From Mediterraneibacter gnavus ATCC 29149 (lineage in GTDB: Bacteria > Bacillota > Clostridia > Lachnospirales > Lachnospiraceae), in NCBI RefSeq assembly GCF_008121495.1, contig NZ_CP043051.1, positions 1,815,001 through 1,879,000 on the forward strand: DNA of 64,000 bases, written 5' to 3'. A program made the position numbers and the translations under genes. Each line of letters opens with the position of its first letter. Position 1 is the stretch's first letter. Positions 43,506 through 53,685 of the stretch are shown in pieces. The notes beneath the pieces are model-generated. The model had not been told where the DNA came from and did not search any database. It was given only the letters and a program-made list of their open reading frames with translations.

Positions 43506-44963
43506 ATGTTATACATAGGTGTGGATCTTGGAACATCAGCAGTGAAATTGCTGCTGATGGATGAGAACGGCAATATTCACAAAATTGTATCCAGAGAGTA
43601 TCCGCTGTATTTCCCACATCCGGGCTGGTCAGAACAGAAACCTGAGGACTGGTTTGCCCAGAGTATGGAAGGAATCCGTGAACTGACAGCAGAGTGTGAC
43701 AAAAGTCAGGTCAGAGGAATCAGTTTTGGCGGTCAGATGCATGGTCTGGTGGTACTCGATGAGGCGGACCATGTGCTTCGTCCGGCAATCCTCTGGAATG
43801 ACGGACGAACAGAGGAAGAGACGGATTATTTAAATCAGGTGATCGGCAAGGAAACACTGTCCAAATATACAGCCAATATTGCATTTGCCGGGTTCACGGC
43901 TCCAAAGATCCTGTGGATGAAAAATCATGAACCGGAGTTGTATGAAAAGATCGCAAAGATCATGCTGCCAAAAGATTATCTGGCATATAAGCTGTCCGGT
44001 ACTTTTTGTACCGAATATTCGGACGCATCGGGGATGCTGCTTTTAGATGTACAGAATAAATGCTGGTCAAAAGAGATGTTGGATATCTGCGGAATCAGGG
44101 AAGAGCAGCTGCCAAAGCTTTATGAAAGTTATGAAGTGGTTGGCAATCTGAAACCGGAAATTGCAGAAGAACTGGGACTTGGCACAGATGTAAAAGTCAT
44201 TGCAGGCGCCGGGGACAATGCGGCTGCGGCAGTGGGAACCGGAACAGTAGGAGACGGTCAGTGCAATATTTCTCTTGGAACTTCCGGTACAATCTTTATA
44301 TCAAGCAAGACGTTCGGTGTGGATCAGTACAATGCGCTGCATTCATTTGCACATGCAGACGGCAATTATCATCTGATGGGATGTATGCTCAGTGCGGCAT
44401 CCTGCAATAAATGGTGGATGGATGAAATTTTAAAGACAAAAGAGTATGCAAAAGAGCAGGAAGAGATTGTAAAGCTGGGTGAAAATCAGGTGTTCTATCT
44501 GCCTTATCTTATGGGAGAGCGATCCCCTCATAATGATCCGTCTGCAAGAGCTGCATTTATCGGGATGTCCATGGACACCACACGTGAAGAGATGACGCAG
44601 GCAGTTCTGGAAGGCGTTGCATTTGGACTTCGTGATTCTCTGGAAGTGGCGAGAAATCTTGGAATTCAGATTGAACGCACGAAGATCTGCGGAGGCGGAG
44701 CAAAGAGTCTGCTCTGGAAAAAGATCATTGCAAATGTGATGAATCTGAAAGTCGATGTGATCGAAAGTGAGGAAGGTCCCGGATACGGTGCTGCGATTCT
44801 GGCAGCAGTCGGATGCGGAGAATTTGAAAATGTGGAAAGCGCTGTGGATAAACTGATCCATGTGGTGGAAACTGTGGAGCCGGAAGCAGAGCTTGTGGAA
44901 AAGTATGAAGAACGCTACCAGAAATTCAAAAAATACTATCCGGCATTAAAAGGATTGTTTTAA
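43506..44963 (+). CDS. FGGY-family carbohydrate kinase, xylulokinase-like
   Basis: 485 residues with the FGGY/ASKHA architecture. Phosphate-binding YIGVDLGTSAVKLLLMDE at the N terminus, SFGGQMHGLVVLDE, a substrate-site NDGRTEEET, GAGDNAAAAVGTG near 240, LMGERSPHNDPSARAAFIG and the C-terminal adenosine motif CGGGAKSLLWKKI. It resembles XylB most closely. It follows the isomerase gene by 15 nt with GGGAGG, so both enzymes should act in one pathway: aldose to ketose to ketose phosphate. The ketose could be D-xylulose or another pentulose. Confidence 0.88.
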   Translation: MLYIGVDLGTSAVKLLLMDENGNIHKIVSREYPLYFPHPGWSEQKPEDWFAQSMEGIRELTAECDKSQVRGISFGGQMHGLVVLDEADHVLRPAILWNDGRTEEETDYLNQVIGKETLSKYTANIAFAGFTAPKILWMKNHEPELYEKIAKIMLPKDYLAYKLSGTFCTEYSDASGMLLLDVQNKCWSKEMLDICGIREEQLPKLYESYEVVGNLKPEIAEELGLGTDVKVIAGAGDNAAAAVGTGTVGDGQCNISLGTSGTIFISSKTFGVDQYNALHSFAHADGNYHLMGCMLSAASCNKWWMDEILKTKEYAKEQEEIVKLGENQVFYLPYLMGERSPHNDPSARAAFIGMSMDTTREEMTQAVLEGVAFGLRDSLEVARNLGIQIERTKICGGGAKSLLWKKIIANVMNLKVDVIESEEGPGYGAAILAAVGCGEFENVESAVDKLIHVVETVEPEAELVEKYEERYQKFKKYYPALKGLF

Positions 44964-45005
44964 TTGTGAAGAAAATGGTACATGCTAGAAAGTGGATAGT
45001 TCTAA

Positions 45006-45054
45006 ACAGGGGCAAGTATGACTCATGCGAGTCGCTTTGCCCCTGTAATTTTTC
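45006..45054 (+). terminator. Terminator of the isomerase-kinase operon
   Basis: ACAGGGGCAA and TTGCCCCTGT with an inner GACTC/GAGTC helix, followed by AATTTTT. Confidence 0.9.
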
Positions 45055-45133
45055 TATAAAAAGAAAAAGATAGATAACAACTGCTATCTTACGAGAAAAT
45101 TCTTAATCATTCAGAAATATCTTGCAGGAGTTT

Positions 45134-47164
45134 TTAAAAAAGTTTTTTCCGAAAAACAATGGTTTCATATTGGCGAATATTACCGTTCTTATTTCCGTAG
45201 ATGATATCCCCCTTTTTTGGCAGTACTATGTTGATATTGCGGTATGAGAAATTTTGTATAAAGATATATTCGTATTCATCATCTGTCCGACTTGTTACCT
45301 CAATCCCATCAGGAATTGTATTTAGAATAGAATGAATATGATGTTTAGCTAAAATTTTGGCATAAAAATCATGGTAAAAAAGTTCTTCTGCGTCGGTACA
45401 GATGTAGTAAGCATATCCCTTACCATACTGATTGACGGTCAGTGCAGGTGTGCCTTGATAAAAATCACTTCCATAATTCATGAGTGGTGTGGCACCATTG
45501 AGTTGAACTAAATCACAAAGATTTTTGCATTTATAGGAAGTATGCAGTTGCAAAGAGTTTTCAGGGATTGGAATAAGCGAATTCTCTTCCCATTCATAGA
45601 GTCCATCAATTTCTTTGCTTCTAAGTCCAAATACATCGAGTAAGCTATGTGGAGTTCCCTCAAGGTAGCACAGATCCGTTTCATTTACGATTCCACTCCA
45701 GTATGTCATGATTAGTATCCCACCATTTTCAACGAAAGTACGCAATTTTGTTTCGATACCAGATCGAAACATATATAACATTGGTGCAACCACAAGTTTA
45801 TAAGAATCAAGGGATTGCTCCATGTTAATGATATCCACATTGAGTGCTGCTTTTCGAAGCGCCTGGTAGGATTTTAAGACACTTTCATGGTAAAAAAGTC
45901 CTTCATTTCGGGGACCTTTCGCGTCTTCCATTGCCCATCTGTTTTCCATGTCATAAATAATAGCAGCGGATGAATCTACTTTGCTTCCAATAACTTGTTT
46001 TAATTCTATGAGGGATGCACCAGTTTCAGTTACTTCGTTGAAAACGCGTGTATCAGATCCACCATAATGATCAATGACCGCTCCATGGAATTTTTCGAAA
46101 CTTCCACGACTTTGTCTGATCTGGAAATATTGTACGCTGTCCGAACCATGTGCAATTGCTTGTAGAGAAGCAGATTGTAACAATCCCGGTTTTTTTAGTT
46201 TACTTATTGCTTGCCAGTTTGGACTGGAGGGGCAGGATTCCATTAAAAGAAATGGCTTCTGTTTCATACTCCGCATGAGGTCATGCTGCAGTGCTGTATT
46301 GTATGCTGTACGAATTTCGTCTTCTTTATTCCATGCAGGATAGCTGTCCCAAGATACATAATCGATGTGCTTTGCCAGATTGTAGTAGTTTAAGCCCTTA
46401 TAATCATCCATAAAATTAGTTGTAACGGGCTGAGTTGCACCACCATCTCGCAGAGCATGTATCTCTTCGCACATAAAATCAACTGTCTGATCTGTTACAA
46501 ATCGTTTCCAATCAAGATTGAGGCCGTGTAGTCCGTGGTCTCCTATGGAAGATGGACTTTCAATTTGATGGAATGAATTATAGGTATGGCTCCAAAAGGT
46601 TGTCCACCATGCCCGGTTCAAGCTGTTAATATCTTTATATTTGTTTTTTAACCAGTTGCGAAAAGCTTCTTGACATAATGGACAGTGGCATTCACCTCTG
46701 TATTCATTGGAAATATGCCACAGGATTACTCCCGGATGATTTCGAAATGTTTTAGCCAACTTTTGGTTGATGATTCGAACACGTTCTCTGTAAGCAGGTG
46801 AGGTGTAGCAATGATTATGCCGCTCCCCGTATAGTTGGCGTGTACGATCTTCACGGACACGGAGAACTTCGGGGTATGTTTCTGCCAACCAACGCGGACG
46901 GGCTCCAGATGGTGTGGCAAGTATGACCTGGATGCCGTTGTCGTAGAGTTTGTCAATTATGTCAATCAGCCAGGTGAAATTAAAACAATCTTTTATTGGT
47001 TCTAAAGTAGACCAGGAGAAAACACCCAGTGTTACAGTATTTATGTGTGCCTTTTTCATAAGAAGTAAATCCTGTTTTAGGATATCGGGTCTATCCAACC
47101 ACTGTTCTGGATTATAATCACCCCCATAGATAAATTTATCAATATTTAAATCATTTTGGATCAT
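45134..47164 (-). CDS. GH42 beta-galactosidase
   Basis: 676-residue cytoplasmic enzyme; no signal peptide. N-terminal FIYGGDYNPEQWLDRPDILK is the GH42 signature. The acid/base Glu lies in LWHISNEYRGECHC and the nucleophile in FLLMESCPSSPNW. The trimerisation/glutaminase-like middle domain (about 390-600) and a C-terminal beta domain follow. CHCPLC fits the zinc-binding Cys cluster of the family. The ATG is set at MIQNDLN after AAGGGA. It is divergent from the sucrose genes and shares their regulatory region. The AT-richer codon use differs from the preceding kinase operon. Confidence 0.93.
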   Translation of the reverse strand: MIQNDLNIDKFIYGGDYNPEQWLDRPDILKQDLLLMKKAHINTVTLGVFSWSTLEPIKDCFNFTWLIDIIDKLYDNGIQVILATPSGARPRWLAETYPEVLRVREDRTRQLYGERHNHCYTSPAYRERVRIINQKLAKTFRNHPGVILWHISNEYRGECHCPLCQEAFRNWLKNKYKDINSLNRAWWTTFWSHTYNSFHQIESPSSIGDHGLHGLNLDWKRFVTDQTVDFMCEEIHALRDGGATQPVTTNFMDDYKGLNYYNLAKHIDYVSWDSYPAWNKEDEIRTAYNTALQHDLMRSMKQKPFLLMESCPSSPNWQAISKLKKPGLLQSASLQAIAHGSDSVQYFQIRQSRGSFEKFHGAVIDHYGGSDTRVFNEVTETGASLIELKQVIGSKVDSSAAIIYDMENRWAMEDAKGPRNEGLFYHESVLKSYQALRKAALNVDIINMEQSLDSYKLVVAPMLYMFRSGIETKLRTFVENGGILIMTYWSGIVNETDLCYLEGTPHSLLDVFGLRSKEIDGLYEWEENSLIPIPENSLQLHTSYKCKNLCDLVQLNGATPLMNYGSDFYQGTPALTVNQYGKGYAYYICTDAEELFYHDFYAKILAKHHIHSILNTIPDGIEVTSRTDDEYEYIFIQNFSYRNINIVLPKKGDIIYGNKNGNIRQYETIVFRKKLF

Positions 47165-47357
47165 TCTTCTTATCCCTTCTATCAGTAGTAATAAATTTGT
47201 TATAAAATGCAGTTTAAAAGTTTTCCTAAATTTACGCAATAATAAATATAAAATTAGGCGGTTACATTTTTGCACAGCGAACTGGCAAAAAAATGAATTT
47301 TTAAAATTCACAAGTTGGTGTAGAATGAGGGCATGAGAAAGAGGAAGGAGAGTAAGG
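47165..47357. promoter_or_regulatory. Divergent regulatory region between GH42 and GH32 genes
   Basis: AT-rich 193 bp. For the minus gene a candidate promoter is TTGCGT and TAAACT, 17 nt apart (read on the minus strand). For the plus gene TAGAAT at 47321 is a candidate -10 with a poor -35. No clear operator palindrome is visible. Confidence 0.4.
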
Positions 47358-48659
47358 ATGAGACCCAAGTATCATATTTCACCGGAACAAGGTTTTTTGA
47401 ATGATCCAAATGGTCTGGCACAATTTCGTGGAAAGTATCATGTGTTTTACCAGTGGCTGCCAGATGTTGTTCCACAGGGGAGTAAACAATGGCGACATTG
47501 CATTTCAAATGATCTGGTGCATTGGACGGACGAAGGGAGCGCACTACAGCCTGATGAGTGGTATGAAAAAAATGGTTGCTATTCAGGCTCAGGTATTACA
47601 ACAGAAGATAAGTATTTTCTGTTCTATACAGGTAATGTAAGGGATGCTGAAGGGGGGAGAGAAACATATCAATGTGTTGCTGTATCTGACGATGGGAAGT
47701 CTTTTCAGAAAGAAGGTCCTGTGATCTATCTGCCTGATGGATATACTGCACATTTTCGAGATCCGAAAGTATGGAAGAAAAATAACAGCTGGTGGATGGT
47801 TGTAGGAGCACAGACAAAAGAATTGCAAGGTAATGTGGCATTGTTTGAGTCGAATAACTTGAAAAAATGGGATTACCGGGGAAATCTGCTAGATCCGTCA
47901 ATGGACTGGGGATATATGTGCGAATGTCCGGATATAGTGGATATAGACGGACAACAATTTTTAATAGTCAGTTGTCAAAAAGAAACTGGGTGTAAAGGAA
48001 TTGTTTTCAGTGGAAAGATGGACTACATCGAAGCAAAATTTCAATTAGACGATGTGGGCAATTTGCTGGATGCAGGATTCGATTTCTATGCGCCACAGAG
48101 TTTTGTAGATGAATCGGGACGGTGCATTCTACTGGGATGGCTTGGAGCAGGTAAGCTGGATTATCAGATGAGTCAGCCTACAGTGAAAGAGGGTTGGTTA
48201 CATTCACTGACAATTCCGAGAGAGTTGTTTGTACAGAACGGAAAGCTTCATCAGCAACCGGTTAAGGAATTAGAAAGTATCAGAAGACATGAGCGTGTAA
48301 TCGAAGCAGAAGGACACACTTTCATTAATCAGGAAACATGGAGCGCAGAATTACTGGCAGAGCAGATATCTGATCAAAAATTTTCTTTTAATTTTGGAAA
48401 TGTGCTGAAAATTAGTTTTGCTAATAACAGCATGGTTATTCAAAGAAAGCATTGGAGCAGCGAGGAATATGACGAAGTACGGGCAGAGATTTCTGTGATT
48501 AAAAATATCAGGGTGTTTTTAGATCAGTCTACTGCGGAAATTTTTGTGAATAATGGAGAAAAAGTATTTACATTTAAATCTTTCTTTACGGATGATAAAT
48601 GGGTTGAAGTTGAATCCGAAAAAACAATTAGAATTAAAATATGGAGGATGGAGGCATAG
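47358..48659 (+). CDS. scrB: GH32 sucrose-6-phosphate hydrolase
   Basis: 433 residues. Three GH32 blocks are present: the nucleophile Asp in GFLNDPNGLAQ, the stabiliser in HFRDPKVW, and the acid/base Glu in CECPDIVDI. The five-bladed propeller (about 1-310) is followed by a C-terminal beta-sandwich. No signal peptide, so it acts inside the cell. The next gene encodes a sucrose-type PTS permease, so the substrate is most likely sucrose-6-phosphate, giving glucose-6-phosphate and fructose; short fructans are an alternative. GGAAGGAG precedes the ATG. Confidence 0.93.
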   Translation: MRPKYHISPEQGFLNDPNGLAQFRGKYHVFYQWLPDVVPQGSKQWRHCISNDLVHWTDEGSALQPDEWYEKNGCYSGSGITTEDKYFLFYTGNVRDAEGGRETYQCVAVSDDGKSFQKEGPVIYLPDGYTAHFRDPKVWKKNNSWWMVVGAQTKELQGNVALFESNNLKKWDYRGNLLDPSMDWGYMCECPDIVDIDGQQFLIVSCQKETGCKGIVFSGKMDYIEAKFQLDDVGNLLDAGFDFYAPQSFVDESGRCILLGWLGAGKLDYQMSQPTVKEGWLHSLTIPRELFVQNGKLHQQPVKELESIRRHERVIEAEGHTFINQETWSAELLAEQISDQKFSFNFGNVLKISFANNSMVIQRKHWSSEEYDEVRAEISVIKNIRVFLDQSTAEIFVNNGEKVFTFKSFFTDDKWVEVESEKTIRIKIWRMEA

Positions 48660-48661
48660 AA

Positions 48662-50056
48662 ATGGCAACAAATTATAAAGCAATTGCGAAAGAGATTATC
48701 GAGATTGTCGGAGGTGCTGAAAATATTATTTCAGCAGCGCATTGTGCAACAAGATTGCGTTTGATCGTAAAGGACAAAGAACTTATTGATGATAAAAAAA
48801 TTGAGGCAATTGACATTGTAAAGGGATGTTTCTTTACGGCGGGGCAGTATCAGATAATTCTTGGAACAGGTATCGTGAACAAAGTATACGAAGAAGTAAT
48901 GAAACTGGGTATTTCAGGCACTTCCAAAAATGAACAGGCAGCTACGGCAGCTCAGAATGGAAATGCATTGCAGCGATTGATTCGTATTTTTGCGGATATT
49001 TTTGTTCCAATTATTCCGGTAATGGTAGCCACAGGTTTGTTCATGGGATTAAGAGGACTTCTGACACAGGATGCTCTGCTTGCATTCTTTGGGACATCTT
49101 CGGATGCAATTCCACAGCAATTCCTTCAGTTTACTCAGATTCTGACAGATACAGCCTTCGGATTTTTGCCAGTACTTGTTTGCTGGTCGGCATTTAAAAA
49201 ATTTGGCGGATCTCCAGTACTTGGTATTGTTATCGGTTTGATGCTTGTAAGTAATATTCTCCCAACTTCCTGGGATGTAGCTCAGGGAAATGCAGAGCCA
49301 ATGATTTTCTTTGGGTTCATTAAAGTGAATGGATATCAGAGTTCTGTTCTTCCAGCATTTATTATTGGATTTCTAGGATCCAAAATAGAACAGTGGCTGC
49401 ATGATCATGTACCGAATGCATTAGATTTGATTATTACACCGTTTGTTACAGTATTAGCATCTCTTTGCCTTGGGTTGTTCCTTGTAGGACCGATTTTCCA
49501 TACGGTTGAAGTAGGTTTGGTTGGTGTTGTAAGTGCATTGTTTGAACTTCCATTTGGGATTGGAGGATTTATTTGGGGAGCATTATGTCAGGTAATTGTT
49601 GTAACAGGAGTTCATCATGCATTGAACCTCGTGGAAATTGAAATGCTTGCAAAAACAAATTGGAATCCAGTAAATCCAGTAGGATCATGTGGTAATGTTG
49701 CACAGGCAGGAGCTGCAATGGCTGTAGCTGTAAAATCTAAATCAGTGAAAATGAAATCACTTGCATATCCGTCTTCTGTATCTGCTTTGTTAGGAATTAC
49801 AGAACCGGCCGTATTTGGTGTAAACTTAAGATTGGTCAGTCCTTTTGTATGCGGTTGCTTAGGAGGAGGAATCGGAGGCTGGTTAGCAGCAATTCTGGGA
49901 TTAAAAGGAACAGGGATGTCAATTACTGGTATCCCGGGAATGTTATTATATTTAAATGAGCAGTTTCCATTGTACATATTGGTAAATGTGGTTGCATTTG
50001 GTGCAGCATTTGCATTGACTTATGTTTTTGGAATGAAAGGTGATGTACAGGAGTAA
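48662..50056 (+). CDS. scrA: PTS sucrose-type transporter subunit EIIBC
   Basis: 464 residues. EIIB (about 1-90) has the phosphorylated Cys28 in AAHCATRLRLIVKD. EIIC (about 105-460) has about ten membrane helices with GVHHALNLVEIE and the glucosyl-family segment GITEPAVFGVNLRLVSPFVC. There is no EIIA domain, so phosphate must come from another EIIA, as in many sucrose and trehalose permeases. It starts 2 nt after the scrB stop, with GGAGG inside scrB; the two are coupled. Trehalose or kestose-type sugars cannot be excluded. Confidence 0.92.
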   Translation: MATNYKAIAKEIIEIVGGAENIISAAHCATRLRLIVKDKELIDDKKIEAIDIVKGCFFTAGQYQIILGTGIVNKVYEEVMKLGISGTSKNEQAATAAQNGNALQRLIRIFADIFVPIIPVMVATGLFMGLRGLLTQDALLAFFGTSSDAIPQQFLQFTQILTDTAFGFLPVLVCWSAFKKFGGSPVLGIVIGLMLVSNILPTSWDVAQGNAEPMIFFGFIKVNGYQSSVLPAFIIGFLGSKIEQWLHDHVPNALDLIITPFVTVLASLCLGLFLVGPIFHTVEVGLVGVVSALFELPFGIGGFIWGALCQVIVVTGVHHALNLVEIEMLAKTNWNPVNPVGSCGNVAQAGAAMAVAVKSKSVKMKSLAYPSSVSALLGITEPAVFGVNLRLVSPFVCGCLGGGIGGWLAAILGLKGTGMSITGIPGMLLYLNEQFPLYILVNVVAFGAAFALTYVFGMKGDVQE

Positions 50057-50057
50057 T

Positions 50058-52199
50058 ATGGACAAGAATCAGATAAAGAATCTGGTTCGGCAAATGACTC
50101 TCAAAGAAAAAGCCGGGCAGGTAACACAGTTGCCTTCCCGGTATTTTCAGATTAAAGGGAGTCAATTGACCGGAACGGAAAACAAGTTAGGAATAACAGA
50201 GTGCGAAAAATGGCAGGCAGGAAGCATTTTAGGGAAAATGGATGCAGAGTCTATGCGCAATATACAGGCAGAGAATATGAAACGGAGCCGCCTCAAGATT
50301 CCAATGATGTTTATGACAGATATCATTCATGGATATCAGACGATTTTCCCGGTACCACTTGCAATGAGTTGTTCATTTAATCCAGAATTAGTGGAAAAGA
50401 GTGCAGCTGTGTCTGCAAAAGAAGGGAGCGCTGCTGGATATCAGGTTACGTTTTCCCCGATGGTAGATGTTGTAAGAGATCCGCGTTGGGGACGTGTCAT
50501 GGAAAGTTTTGGCGAAGATAAAAGATTAAATGCAGATTTTGGAAGTGCTATGGTTCGTGGATATCAAGGAGAAGATTTAAAACATCCAGAGAGCATGGCT
50601 GCATGTGTCAAACACTTTGCGGCATATGGTGCTGTACAAGGTGGAAGAGATTATAATACAGCAGATGTTTCTGAATATTCACTAAGGAATCAATATTTGC
50701 CACCATTTAAAGCGTGTATAGATGCGGGAACAAAATTAGTTATGGCTGCATTTCAAGCTTTGAATGGTGTTCCGGCAACTGCGAACAGATGGCTTTTAAA
50801 TGATATCCTTCGAAGTGAAATGGAATTTCAGGGGACGGTTATATCAGATTGGGGCGCCGTTATGGAATTGATTCGGCATGGTGTAGCAGAAAACGATACT
50901 GATGCTGGAGAAGAAGCCTTGCGGGCCGGTATTCAGATTGAAATGGCAACGACAACTATCATGAAAAATATAGACGAATATGTAAATCTTGATCCCAATA
51001 TAGAAATATTATTGGATAGAGCCGTTGAAAGCATCCTTCTATTAAAGAAAGAGCTTGGTTTGTTCGAGGATCCATATCGTGGAGTGAATGCACTGCGTGA
51101 AAAAAATCAATTACGTTGTGCCAAGAATAGACAGGCAGCACTAGAAATGGCATTAGAGTCATGTGTTTTATTAGAAAATCATGCTGTGCTGCCGTTACAG
51201 AAGGATACATCCATTGTTTTGGCAGGTCCATATGCAGAATCGCAAGAGATACTTGGACCATGGTCTGTAGACGGGGTTGTTGAAGATGCTGTTAGTGTAG
51301 CTCAGGGACTCCGTAATAGAGGGGGATGTTTAAAAAGCATAATTCCACTTCCTTTTGAAAAAATATCAAAACAAGAAATGGAACATATTCTTGAAGATTC
51401 AAAAAAAGCAGATGTAACAATCCTTGCACTGGGAGAACCAGAATTATGGTCGGGAGAAGCTGGATGCAGATCCGAGATTACGCTTCCGGAATCACAATGC
51501 AGATTAGTAAAAGAACTATTTGAAAACAAAATTAAGACGGTTGTATTACTATTCAATGGACGTCCATTAGATTTGCGGTCAATTGTGCCCTATTCAGACG
51601 CAATTATTGAAATGTGGTTTCCAGGAACAGAGGGAGGAAATGCGGCAGCAGATTTGCTGTTTGGAAAAGTGAATCCATCGGGACATTTGACAATGAGTTT
51701 TCCATATGGAAGTGGGCAGATTCCGGTATATTATAATATGGGAAATACTGGGCGTCCGAAGGAACTGCTGGAGCAGGAGCCAAGATATAAATCTCAGTAT
51801 CTGAATATTCCAAATGAACCCTTGTATCAATTTGGATATGGGCTTAGTTACACGAACTTTGTTGTAGTATTTGATGGAGAAATACAGAAATTAGATGATG
51901 GAGCATATTCCGTGCCGATTAAAGTGACAAACACAGGAAATAGGGCAGGAAAAGCAGTAATCCAGGTATACATTCACAAAATGAAATCCAAAGTGGCAAG
52001 ACCGGTCAAAGAATTGGCTGCATATCAAAAGGTGATGATCCGTGCAGGAGAAAGCGTGAGTATAAATATTCCTTTAGAAAAGAAAAGCTGGGATTATTGG
52101 ATTCCAAATATTGGGTGGACAAAAGATGCTGGACACTATAAAATCATGGTAGGAACGGACAGTCAGTATGTGGAGGAATGTGATCTGATTGTCGAGTAG
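50058..52199 (+). CDS. GH3 beta-glucosidase-like glycoside hydrolase
   Basis: 713 residues, cytoplasmic. The N-terminal TIM barrel (about 1-330) has DPRWGRVMESFGED, CVKHFAAYGAVQGG and the nucleophile Asp in GTVISDWGAVMEL. The alpha/beta sandwich (about 360-560) includes GLGEPELWSGE-like and GTEGGNAAADLLFGKVNPSG sequence, and a C-terminal Fn3-like domain ends the protein. It starts one base after the PTS stop with CAGGAG. Family activity is beta-glucosidase or related exo-hydrolase; within this operon it may trim a glucoside taken up by the PTS. Confidence 0.92.
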   Translation: MDKNQIKNLVRQMTLKEKAGQVTQLPSRYFQIKGSQLTGTENKLGITECEKWQAGSILGKMDAESMRNIQAENMKRSRLKIPMMFMTDIIHGYQTIFPVPLAMSCSFNPELVEKSAAVSAKEGSAAGYQVTFSPMVDVVRDPRWGRVMESFGEDKRLNADFGSAMVRGYQGEDLKHPESMAACVKHFAAYGAVQGGRDYNTADVSEYSLRNQYLPPFKACIDAGTKLVMAAFQALNGVPATANRWLLNDILRSEMEFQGTVISDWGAVMELIRHGVAENDTDAGEEALRAGIQIEMATTTIMKNIDEYVNLDPNIEILLDRAVESILLLKKELGLFEDPYRGVNALREKNQLRCAKNRQAALEMALESCVLLENHAVLPLQKDTSIVLAGPYAESQEILGPWSVDGVVEDAVSVAQGLRNRGGCLKSIIPLPFEKISKQEMEHILEDSKKADVTILALGEPELWSGEAGCRSEITLPESQCRLVKELFENKIKTVVLLFNGRPLDLRSIVPYSDAIIEMWFPGTEGGNAAADLLFGKVNPSGHLTMSFPYGSGQIPVYYNMGNTGRPKELLEQEPRYKSQYLNIPNEPLYQFGYGLSYTNFVVVFDGEIQKLDDGAYSVPIKVTNTGNRAGKAVIQVYIHKMKSKVARPVKELAAYQKVMIRAGESVSINIPLEKKSWDYWIPNIGWTKDAGHYKIMVGTDSQYVEECDLIVE

Positions 52200-52216
52200 A
52201 CATGATGGAGAACAAA

Positions 52217-53680
52217 ATGTACAACAGAACGATTAAAATTATAAGGACGCTCGTAGGACATGAAAAAATGTCTTCGGTAGAACTGATGGATAAATTGAAA
52301 ATCAGTCAAAGAACACTAAGAGCAGAAATAAAAGAGGCAAATAAGTTTCTTCAACGAGAAAATGTTTTCATTCATTCATCCAGCACAGGAGGATATTATG
52401 TGAAGCAAGAAGATCGTGCTCAAGTTCAGAAAGTTCTGGATGCGATCATTGAAGAAAGCAAAAGAGTGATCTTTCCAGAAACACCGGATGAAAGATTTTT
52501 GTTTGGAATTTCCTGGCTTTTCTTTTTAAACGAACCGGTATCTATTCAAAAATTGGCAGAAAAGCTTTATGTATCAAAAACGGCAATGCTGCAGACAAAG
52601 AAACAGATTCAAGATACGATCAGGTGGTATCATGGACTTTTTCTAGAGTCCGGGAAAAAAGGAATGTGGATTAGTGGAAATGAAAGAATTAAGAGACATG
52701 CCCTGGCAGAAATTTTAAATTATCGAACTTATGGTTCAATCCTAATGGAGCGTGTGATTACATTTTTATTCGGTAGTGAGAAGTATGAGGATTATATTTC
52801 ACTATATCGTCAATTACCAGGAATTCTTGCAGAACACGGGTATCGATTGATTGATAAAGCAATAGAAGGATTTGCTCTTGATATTTTTATCAGTTTGATG
52901 AGAACTGAAAAACAGTTTGTTCTTGAAGAACAGATGGATGATATCAGCTGTGAGAATGCATGTGTTGAATCGATATGTGCGGTTCTTTGCGAAATGGGAT
53001 ATCATATAGGGGGCTGGGATCAATTGTTTCTGAAAGAATGTCTCAGTGCAAAAAGAGTGTTATATGTGTTAGGAAAAGAGTATGATATACCAGAGGAATA
53101 TCTTTTGATTACAAATCAATTTTTAGACAGAGTAGATAGAAGATTTCATACGAATTATCGGAATAATTCAGAATTAATATCAAGGTTATCTGTACATATC
53201 ATGAAGATGATAAAGCGTATTCAACAGGGATATTTTGAAACAAATCCAGTGCTGGAAGATATTCTGAATTCTTATGAAAGGGACGTTGAAGCGGCAGATG
53301 AATTAAATAAAATACTGGAAGAACAATATCATATAAAGGCAAACATTCATGAACTATGTTACATTGCAATTTACCTGCGTGCATATTATGAAAGACGATT
53401 GAAAGCAGTTGTTTTGTGTGATATCGGAGAAAGTATTGCAGACAATATGATACGTCGTATCAATGATTATTGCGGAGATAGGATTGAGATTCTGAATAAA
53501 ATGTCGCTGGCAGAGTATAGATTAAATCCACTTCCAGTGGATTTATTAATTTCTACTGCTCGTGTTTATAATGTAAATTTATCGAAAAAAACAAAAGTAA
53601 TATATGTGGATTACCTAATGAATGAGGAAAATTTAAAGGACATCCAAGAGTATTTGCTACAGGATATGCAGAAGGAGTAA
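52217..53680 (+). CDS. BglG/MtlR-type PRD transcriptional regulator
   Basis: About 487 residues. Two N-terminal helix-turn-helix regions (about 5-60: SVELMDKLKISQRTLRAEIK; about 100-150: SIQKLAEKLYVSKTAMLQTK) make it a DNA-binding activator rather than an RNA-binding antiterminator. PRD segments follow (about 160-390, with histidines in LSVHIMKMIKR and LCYIAIYLRAYY), then an EIIB-like C-terminal part (VVLCDIGESIADNMIRRIND). The start is placed at the third ATG, which has GGAG 6 nt upstream; ATGs at 52202 and 52205 are alternatives. Last regulators in such operons are usually PTS-controlled activators of the operon. Confidence 0.88.
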   Translation: MYNRTIKIIRTLVGHEKMSSVELMDKLKISQRTLRAEIKEANKFLQRENVFIHSSSTGGYYVKQEDRAQVQKVLDAIIEESKRVIFPETPDERFLFGISWLFFLNEPVSIQKLAEKLYVSKTAMLQTKKQIQDTIRWYHGLFLESGKKGMWISGNERIKRHALAEILNYRTYGSILMERVITFLFGSEKYEDYISLYRQLPGILAEHGYRLIDKAIEGFALDIFISLMRTEKQFVLEEQMDDISCENACVESICAVLCEMGYHIGGWDQLFLKECLSAKRVLYVLGKEYDIPEEYLLITNQFLDRVDRRFHTNYRNNSELISRLSVHIMKMIKRIQQGYFETNPVLEDILNSYERDVEAADELNKILEEQYHIKANIHELCYIAIYLRAYYERRLKAVVLCDIGESIADNMIRRINDYCGDRIEILNKMSLAEYRLNPLPVDLLISTARVYNVNLSKKTKVIYVDYLMNEENLKDIQEYLLQDMQKE

Positions 53681-53685
53681 AGAAG

